Source: an uncultured Oscillospiraceae bacterium (GTDB lineage: Bacteria; Bacillota; Clostridia; Oscillospirales; Oscillospiraceae). Taken from it: DNA of 6,300 nt. How positions within the stretch are numbered: position 1 is the stretch's first letter; every line of letters begins with the position of its first letter. Below are positions 1 to 3,920 of this stretch, in pieces. The stretch spans positions 1 to 6,300 of the forward strand of contig CAKUAM010000099.1 of NCBI GenBank assembly GCA_934636305.1. The letters are read 5' to 3'. Under the pieces are notes generated by a model. It saw only the letters and a program-made list of their open reading frames with translations. It made no database searches and was not told where the DNA came from. The translations under genes were made by a program, and so were the position numbers.

Positions 1-125
1 GTGCGGATCTTCGCTCCATTCAGCAGATGCTGGGACACAGCGATATTTCTTCCACACAGGTATATACGCAGCTTGTCAAGCAGAACCTGAAGGCTGTCTA
101 TAACAAATATCATCCTAAGGCCTGA
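1..125 (+). CDS. xerD: Tyrosine recombinase, C-terminal end (probably XerD), partial
   Basis: Only the last 40 codons are in the window. The reading frame starts at position 3 and stops at TGA 123-125; the 5' part lies outside. The visible peptide begins [19 protein letters not shown] and ends in HPKA. This is the C-terminal catalytic signature of tyrosine recombinases: the LGH motif supplies the late active-site His, and the Tyr encoded at 63-65 (in the VYTQL context) is the expected nucleophile that forms the 3'-phosphotyrosine link to DNA. The upstream catalytic Arg and HxxR motif are not visible. XerD acts with XerC at dif to resolve chromosome dimers. The ending [12 protein letters not shown] closely resembles the LKxVYxxxHPRA-type tail of Firmicutes XerD, which favours housekeeping XerD over a phage integrase. 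With only 40 residues, a mobile-element integrase or a XerC-like paralogue cannot be excluded. The family is near certain; the specific gene is probable. Confidence 0.8.
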   Translation, partial: ADLRSIQQMLGHSDISSTQVYTQLVKQNLKAVYNKYHPKA

Positions 126-218
126 TATTCCCCTCCATGTATCCTGTCATGGAGCGAAGGCCCTGTTTGTGGCTCGGGACGTCTGATTGAGAGAGGCGGA
201 TGTCTGGAGTGATAAACC

Positions 219-254
219 AAAAAATATGCACGCCAATTGGCGTGCATATTTTTT
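219..254 (+). terminator. Rho-independent terminator, potentially bidirectional
   Basis: This is a perfect 36-nt palindrome: two 16-nt arms around an AATT centre, with the core ATGCACGCC/GGCGTGCAT. The left arm begins with an A run and the right arm ends with six T, so the transcript forms a GC-cored hairpin followed by a U tract in either direction. It lies about 95 nt after the recombinase stop and is the best terminator for that gene. Because the A and T runs are symmetrical, it could also stop transcripts arriving from pfkA on the other strand. A smaller 7-bp hairpin at 133-154, without a T run, lies between the stop codon and this site and is less convincing. Confidence 0.88.
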
Positions 255-388
255 ATGGGTCAGAACTCCAGAGGGACGTATAGATTATACGATTGTTGAA
301 CATACAGTGATCCCCGACAGCGCGTCAAAACCGGTTTGTTCTGGAAGAAACATTTCATAAGAGTATCTGCTTGTTTAGCCTCCGGCGG

Positions 389-422
389 CCCCATCTTTTC
401 CGCCTTGCCGGAAAAGATGGGG
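389..422. repeat. Inverted repeat, 14-bp perfect stem
   Basis: The arm CCCATCTTTTCC and its complement GGAAAAGATGGG form the core of a 14-bp uninterrupted stem (389-402 with 409-422) closed by a six-base loop. No T run follows on either strand: the plus side continues GGAGAAAAGGGG and the minus side continues into the GC-rich GCCGCCGGAG. A canonical intrinsic terminator is therefore unlikely. The arm starts at the inner edge of the GC-rich 10-mer at 380-389. It looks more like a REP-type intergenic repeat or a structured RNA element, but copy number cannot be judged from this window. Confidence 0.6.
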
Positions 423-591
423 GAGAAAAGGGGCGCTTAGGACGCGTTTAGTGCATGCTGCATCTGAATTTAGGCAAGAAACAAGCTGGCTGGAACTCAT
501 ATCGCGCCAACACACCTCACCAGATCTCACTACGCGCCGCCCGTCATTTCGGAATCAAATTTGACAGCCGCTGCAGTTTCATAGGTGCAGA

Positions 592-633
592 AAATCCGTA
601 CTGCCAGCAAAAACTGCTGAGCAGTACGGATTT
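592..633 (-). terminator. Strong hairpin, candidate pfkA terminator
   Basis: AAATCCGTACTGC (592-604) pairs perfectly with GCAGTACGGATTT (621-633). The stem extends inward by CAGC (605-608) with GCTG (616-619) after a single bulged A at 620, leaving a seven-base loop. Read on the minus strand, about 205 nt past the pfkA stop, the hairpin ends in GGATTTTCTGC, a modest U-rich tail. That makes it the best-placed candidate to end the pfkA transcript. On the plus strand the tail is only TTT followed by GC. The stem is certain from the sequence; the terminator role is inference. The palindrome at 219-254 is a stronger alternative stop further downstream. Confidence 0.45.
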
Positions 634-685
634 GCATTGGCCTGTCAGGCAACATGGGAAAGATCCAAGAAAACCGAAGCGGTAA

Positions 686-720
686 CCAAACCGCAAACCA
701 GCGAAGCGTTTGCGGTTTGG
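686..720. repeat. Inverted repeat, 13-bp perfect stem
   Basis: CCAAACCGCAAAC (686-698) pairs without mismatch with GTTTGCGGTTTGG (708-720) around the nine-base loop CAGCGAAGC. There is no T run next to it on either strand. On the minus strand it lies about 120 nt after the pfkA stop. It is followed there by a tiny ACCG/CGGT hairpin (673-683) and a TTTTCTT stretch, which could give weak termination or a 3' stabilising structure for the pfkA message. The role is unknown. Confidence 0.55.
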
Positions 721-838
721 AAAGGAAGAAGCGGGCACAAAGGATTAGAGACATCGCTTGCGGTGGCTCGTTCCGTCGTGACCGTTTCTGACGCGCCGCC
801 GGAGACATGACAAAGCTATAAAACAGCGTTGGAATTTA

Positions 839-1822
839 TTATTCCGCGATGCCGGTCATGGCCAGCAGGACCTCGTACTGCTGCTCGTTGAGCCCCTTCT
901 TCATGGAAAGGCCTTCGGTAATATCAATATCGACCATCATGCCTGCCCGCGCGCAAATGACACGGTTGGTCTTGCCCTCGGCCAGAACCTTGACCGCGTG
1001 GTAGCCCATGCGGGTTGCCATGACACGGTCCCGCGCAGACGGGGTGCCGCCGCGCTGGATATGGCCAAGAATGGTCACGCGCGGATCCAGCCCCAGCTCT
1101 TCATGGATGCCCTTGCCGATCTCAATGGCGCTGCCGGCGCCCTCTGCAACAATAATCATGAAGTGCGTGTTGCCGGCCAGACGTGCCTGCCGGATGCGGC
1201 CAATCACGTCCCGGTCAAAATCCAGCGGCTTTTCCGGCACCAGAACTGCGGTTGCACCAGTGGCAAGACCGACATACAGCGCCAGATGGCCCGCGTTGCG
1301 GCCCATGACCTCCACGACGGAGCAGCGCTCATGCGACTGCATGGTGTCGCGCAGGCGGTCAATTGCCTCTACCGCGGTGTTTGCTGCGGTGTCATAGCCG
1401 ATGGTGTAATCTGTGCAGACAATGTCGTTATCGATGGTTGCCGGAATTCCGACGACGGAAACGCCCTGCTTGGCAAGCTCGACAAGCCCGCGGAACGAGC
1501 CATCGCCGCCGATGGAGACAATTCCATCCAGACCGAGCAGCTTGCAGGTGGCAGCAGCCTTTTTTTGGCCCTCGAGTGTGCGGAACTCGTCACTGCGCGC
1601 GGTATAGAGCATGGTACCGCCGCGATTGATAATATGTGCAACGCTGTCACTGTTCAGAACCGTGAAATCGCCGTTGATCAGTCCGTTATAGCCGCGGCGG
1701 ATGCCGACACATTCAATCCCTTTATAGACGGAGGCACGGACAACCGAGCGAATGGCGGCGTTCATACCGGGTGCATCGCCGCCGGACGTCAGCACGCCGA
1801 TGCGTTTGACTGCATTTGCCAT
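839..1822 (-). CDS. pfkA: 6-phosphofructokinase, ATP-dependent type
   Basis: This 327-residue protein has the normal length for bacterial PfkA. It phosphorylates fructose 6-phosphate to fructose 1,6-bisphosphate in the cytoplasm, the committed step of glycolysis, normally as a homotetramer. Visible motifs in order are GGDAPGMN (14-21), GGDGS (105-109, nucleotide site), PATIDND (127-133) with catalytic Asp131, R166 and MGR (173-175) for substrate contact, and GHIQRGGTPSARDR (253-266). Gly108 where pyrophosphate enzymes carry Asp, and Ala128 where they carry Lys, point to ATP as phosphoryl donor. By alignment from memory with the E. coli enzyme, several effector-site residues are replaced: D52 for R54, T191 for E187, A216 and N218 for the basic pair 211/213. 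R25, R29 and R158 are kept. The ATG has a good ribosome site, AAGGGAG on the minus strand (1830-1836), 7 nt upstream. The gene is monocistronic here, with its own promoter at 1862-1890, divergent from the moxR operon. Confidence 0.96.
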   Translation of the reverse strand: MANAVKRIGVLTSGGDAPGMNAAIRSVVRASVYKGIECVGIRRGYNGLINGDFTVLNSDSVAHIINRGGTMLYTARSDEFRTLEGQKKAAATCKLLGLDGIVSIGGDGSFRGLVELAKQGVSVVGIPATIDNDIVCTDYTIGYDTAANTAVEAIDRLRDTMQSHERCSVVEVMGRNAGHLALYVGLATGATAVLVPEKPLDFDRDVIGRIRQARLAGNTHFMIIVAEGAGSAIEIGKGIHEELGLDPRVTILGHIQRGGTPSARDRVMATRMGYHAVKVLAEGKTNRVICARAGMMVDIDITEGLSMKKGLNEQQYEVLLAMTGIAE

Positions 1823-1861
1823 AGTGGATCTCCCTTTCTTTTTTAAAAACTATCTAATGTT

Positions 1862-1890
1862 ATCATACCGCACAAACTGCAAAAAGTAAA
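1862..1890 (-). promoter_or_regulatory. Sigma-A type promoter for pfkA
   Basis: On the minus strand, TTTACT (1885-1890) as -35 and TATGAT (1862-1867) as -10 are separated by exactly 17 bp. The -35 matches the consensus at four of six bases and the -10 at five of six. It sits about 40 nt before the pfkA ATG, giving a short leader of roughly 30 nt with no room for a riboswitch. The assignment rests on motif and position only. Confidence 0.7.
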
Positions 1891-1935
1891 CAGACAATCT
1901 TCTGGTACCGCCCGTCCGGCGCCATCCGATTTTCA

Positions 1936-1955
1936 GGAAAAATTTATGTTTTTCC
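1936..1955. promoter_or_regulatory. Inverted repeat over the operon -35, candidate operator
   Basis: GGAAAAA (1936-1942) and TTTTTCC (1949-1955) form a 7-bp perfect inverted repeat with a 6-nt spacer. It covers the expected -35 zone of the operon promoter and lies between the two divergent promoters. Symmetry and placement fit a dimeric regulator, but A/T runs make chance symmetry easy and I recognise no known operator consensus. No regulator gene is visible in the window. Confidence 0.3.
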
Positions 1956-1975
1956 ATGTGAATGTGTGTTATAAT
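1947..1975 (+). promoter_or_regulatory. Extended -10 promoter for the moxR operon
   Basis: A perfect TATAAT (1970-1975) is preceded by TG one base upstream (1967-1968), the extended -10 pattern. The -35 at 17-bp spacing (TGTTTT, 1947-1952) is poor, as is common when an extended -10 is present. The start point would be near 1982, giving a leader of about 38 nt before the TTG start of moxR. It is the only good promoter seen ahead of the three plus-strand genes, which have no gaps between them for another. Confidence 0.72.
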
Positions 1976-2003
1976 TAAAAAAAGAGCTTCAGATACATGC
2001 TGG

Positions 2004-2010
2004 AAGGAGG
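2004..2010 (+). promoter_or_regulatory. Ribosome binding site fixing a TTG start for moxR
   Basis: AAGGAGG is a near-perfect Shine-Dalgarno sequence ending 9 nt before TTG at 2020-2022. No in-frame ATG gives a full-length ATPase with comparable spacing, so the TTG start is preferred. An ATG at 1997-1999 opens an eight-codon frame whose stop (2021-2023) overlaps the TTG. It has no ribosome site of its own and is probably accidental. Confidence 0.8.
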
Positions 2011-2019
2011 AGCGGATAC

Positions 2020-2946
2020 TTGAATCAGACAAACAGAATCCTTGAAGAGGTCAAAAAGGCTGTCTGCGGCAAGGATCGTGTGCTGGTATGGGTGCTGACG
2101 GTGCTGCTGGCGCGCGGGCACGTGCTGCTGGAGGATATTCCCGGTGTCGGGAAAACAACGATGGCGCTGGCTTTCTCCCGCGCGCTGGGGCTGGAATACG
2201 GCCGCGTGCAGTTTACCCCGGACGTGCTGCCGTCTGATATTACCGGATATTCTGTTTATCAGAAGGAAAGCGGTCGCCTGATCTATCAGCCAGGCGCAGT
2301 TCTCTGCAATCTGTTTCTGGCGGACGAGCTGAACCGGGCAACCTCCCGTACACAGTCTGCGCTGCTGGAGGCCATGGAGGAGGGGCAGGTCACGGTTGAC
2401 GGTGTCAGCCATCAGATTCCCCAGCCGTTTATTGTGTTCGCCACGCAGAACCCGACCGGCGCAGCCGGCACGCAGCTGCTGCCGGATTCGCAGATGGACC
2501 GCTTTACGGTGCGGCTTTCCGTCGGCTATCCCGATCCGGCGGATGAGCGCAGGATGGTGCTGGCAAGGCAGGGGACAAATCCTCTGCAGCTTGTCGAACA
2601 GGTGCTGTCCAGGGAGGAGCTCATTGCCATGCAGGATGAGGCCGCAGCCGTCTATATCAAGCCGGAGCTGGTGGATTATATTGTTGCGCTCATCGGCGCC
2701 ACGCGCAATTATCCCATGATTCTGCGCGGGGCCAGCCCGCGTGCGACGCTTTCGCTGACAGCCATGGCCAAGGCCGTCGCCTATGTACAGCGCCGGGATT
2801 ATGTTGTGCCGAAGGATATTCAGGTCACGTTTATCCAGACCATTGCGCATCGTCTGCTGCTGGCGCCGGAGGCGGACGCGCGGCAGCTCACACCGGAGCA
2901 GCTGCTGGAGCAGATCCTTCATCAGGTGCCGCCGCCCAAGCTGTAG
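2020..2946 (+). CDS. MoxR family AAA+ ATPase
   Basis: This 308-residue cytoplasmic AAA+ ATPase belongs to the MoxR family (AAA_3 with a C-terminal lid domain). Family members act as chaperone-like remodelling factors for partner proteins, often ones with vWA domains. The sequence shows the Walker A loop PGVGKTT (41-47), Walker B LFLADE (98-103) followed by the family hallmark LNRATSRTQSALLEAMEE (104-121), sensor 1 ATQNP (141-145), the LPDSQMDRF segment with the likely arginine finger R161, and the sensor 2 region GASPRA (237-242). Length and motif order are typical, with no missing catalytic residue. It starts at TTG behind AAGGAGG and is the first gene of a three-gene operon, followed after 2 nt by a DUF58 gene. 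The symbol moxR is used for several paralogues, so none is assigned. The client is inferred from context to be the DUF58 and/or transglutaminase-like protein. Confidence 0.94.
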   Translation: MNQTNRILEEVKKAVCGKDRVLVWVLTVLLARGHVLLEDIPGVGKTTMALAFSRALGLEYGRVQFTPDVLPSDITGYSVYQKESGRLIYQPGAVLCNLFLADELNRATSRTQSALLEAMEEGQVTVDGVSHQIPQPFIVFATQNPTGAAGTQLLPDSQMDRFTVRLSVGYPDPADERRMVLARQGTNPLQLVEQVLSREELIAMQDEAAAVYIKPELVDYIVALIGATRNYPMILRGASPRATLSLTAMAKAVAYVQRRDYVVPKDIQVTFIQTIAHRLLLAPEADARQLTPEQLLEQILHQVPPPKL

Positions 2947-2948
2947 CT

Positions 2949-3920
2949 ATGGCGAAAAACAGGATTCTTTATGGCCTGTATCTCGCAGCAGTCGTGATCT
3001 TTCATAGCTTTTATACAGGCTGGTTTTCCTTTTATCTGCTGATTTTTTCGCTGGTACTGCCGCTTTTTTCGCTGCTTGTCAGCCTGCGGGCCATGCGTCA
3101 GGCACGCTGTGCAGCCGAGCTGCCGCTGCGCTGTGACTGCGGCGCGCGTGTCCAATACCGTCTGGAGCCGCAGCTGCAGGGCAGGTATCTGTTCCCGCGC
3201 TGCTGTCTGCAGCTGCAGGTACATGATTTTGTCGGCGGGCATACGCAGCCGTACCGGGTGAAGCTCGGCGGGACGACGGCATTTACGCTCCCGGTTGATA
3301 CGCGGCATGCCGGCTGCCAGAGCTTTGCCGTCAGCAGGGGATACGTGTACGACGCGCTGTGCTTGTTCCGGGTGCGGCTGCCGCTGCCGCCATGCGGCAC
3401 AATTGCGGTGGAGCCGGCAGCAGCCGAGCCTGCCGTGCTGCCGAACCTCGGACAATTCCAGTTCCGATCCTACCATCCAAAGCCCGGAGGCGGCTTTTCC
3501 GAGATCCACGATCTGCGGGAATACCGCCCCGGTGACAGCATGCATGAGGTACACTGGAAGCTCTCTGCCAAGACGGACAAGCTGATTGTGCGGGAGGCGG
3601 AGGAGCCGGATCTCGGTCTGGTCGTCCTAAGCTTTGATTTTTCCGGTTCGCGCGCGCAGCTTGACCGTACGCTGCAGCAGCTTTTGTGGCTGTCCGGCTG
3701 GCTGTGCGAGAGGGAAGTGGCGCATCAGATTGACTGGCTGGAGCCCGATACACTTACGCCGCAGACCAGGCGGATCACATCTGCGGAGGATCTGCAGGCA
3801 CTGCTGCAGACGCTCCTGTCGACACACCTGACTGGCGACACGCCGTCGATTGCCGGGCGGGTGTATTCTGGCGCGGATTGGCGATATCATATTGGGCTGC
3901 AGCAGGAGGTGGACGCATGA
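2949..3920 (+). CDS. DUF58 membrane protein with vWA-like domain
   Basis: This 323-residue protein has two hydrophobic segments near the N-terminus (about 8-22 and 26-46), then a soluble portion. The DUF58 signature lies at 188-219: DLREYRPGDS, then HWKLSAKTDKLIVREAEE, matching the family pattern of Y-x-PGD followed by W-K-x-SA and a L-x-V-x-E element. Downstream, DFSGS (230-234) fits the DxSxS metal-site motif of vWA domains; I cannot confirm the other metal ligands. The family function is not well defined, but it is repeatedly encoded next to MoxR ATPases and transglutaminase-like membrane proteins, as here. The ATG lies 2 nt after the moxR stop and has no recognisable Shine-Dalgarno, so translation probably depends on ribosomes finishing moxR. 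Its stop overlaps the next start as ATGA. Unusual cysteine content (for example C62, C64, C85, C86) is noted without a known meaning. Confidence 0.9.
   Translation: MAKNRILYGLYLAAVVIFHSFYTGWFSFYLLIFSLVLPLFSLLVSLRAMRQARCAAELPLRCDCGARVQYRLEPQLQGRYLFPRCCLQLQVHDFVGGHTQPYRVKLGGTTAFTLPVDTRHAGCQSFAVSRGYVYDALCLFRVRLPLPPCGTIAVEPAAAEPAVLPNLGQFQFRSYHPKPGGGFSEIHDLREYRPGDSMHEVHWKLSAKTDKLIVREAEEPDLGLVVLSFDFSGSRAQLDRTLQQLLWLSGWLCEREVAHQIDWLEPDTLTPQTRRITSAEDLQALLQTLLSTHLTGDTPSIAGRVYSGADWRYHIGLQQEVDA
3904..3909 (+). promoter_or_regulatory. Ribosome binding site deciding the transglutaminase start
   Basis: AGGAGG sits 7 nt before ATG 3917-3919, inside the end of the DUF58 gene. The frame is also open upstream to an ATG at 3878, but that one has no ribosome site and would add 13 residues ahead of the natural MKK-plus-hydrophobic start. 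The ATG at 3917 is therefore chosen. Confidence 0.85.

Larger units (their letters stand above)
255..838. other. Gene-free, hairpin-rich intergenic stretch
   Basis: No convincing gene is seen in these 584 bases. Open frames here are under 100 codons, lack a good ribosome binding site, match no family I recognise and run through the hairpin arms. What the region does hold is structure: perfect stems at 389-422, 592-633 and 686-720, a short palindrome at 277-291 (CGTATA, 3 nt, TATACG), and a 10-bp GC-rich inverted pair, CTCCGGCGGC at 380-389 and its complement at 795-804. An 8-bp pair GCTTGTTT (369-376) and AAACAAGC (479-486) also brackets the first hairpin. It sits between convergent genes, so it could hold 3' untranslated regions, a non-coding RNA, or the remains of a small non-autonomous repeat. 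None of these can be decided from one copy. Confidence 0.6.

Noticed and set aside
1..125. Reading the recombinase as the end of an integrase of a mobile element inserted next to pfkA
   Set aside because: The tail matches housekeeping XerD better, and no attachment-site duplication, tRNA gene or phage gene is visible nearby. The 5' part would be needed to reopen this.
160..220. Possible tRNA fragment or attachment site after the recombinase
   Set aside because: No cloverleaf arms, anticodon stem or T-loop signature could be built, and no direct repeat of this stretch was found in the window.
219..720. CRISPR array, suggested by several palindromic blocks
   Set aside because: The four hairpins differ from each other in sequence and spacing; there are no direct repeats with regular spacers and no cas genes.
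455..808. Short open frames of 64-92 codons on both strands in the intergenic stretch
   Set aside because: They cross hairpin arms, overlap each other on opposite strands, lack good ribosome sites and match nothing I recognise.
998..1846. A 282-codon open frame on the plus strand, antisense to pfkA
   Set aside because: It lies almost entirely opposite a gene with clear family motifs, has no recognisable domain, and such antisense frames are a by-product of GC-rich codon use.
1823..1861. Riboswitch or attenuator in the pfkA leader
   Set aside because: The leader from promoter to ATG is only about 30 nt, too short for an aptamer, and holds little besides the ribosome site.
1975..2922. A 315-codon open frame on the minus strand, antisense to moxR
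   Set aside because: Same reasoning: it mirrors an unmistakable MoxR ATPase, would start inside coding sequence with no ribosome site, and its composition (Arg, Gln, His rich) is that of a shadow frame.
3878..3916. Upstream ATG as start of the transglutaminase-like gene
   Set aside because: No ribosome site before it, and the added 13 residues spoil the normal MKK-plus-hydrophobic start that follows AGGAGG at the proper distance.
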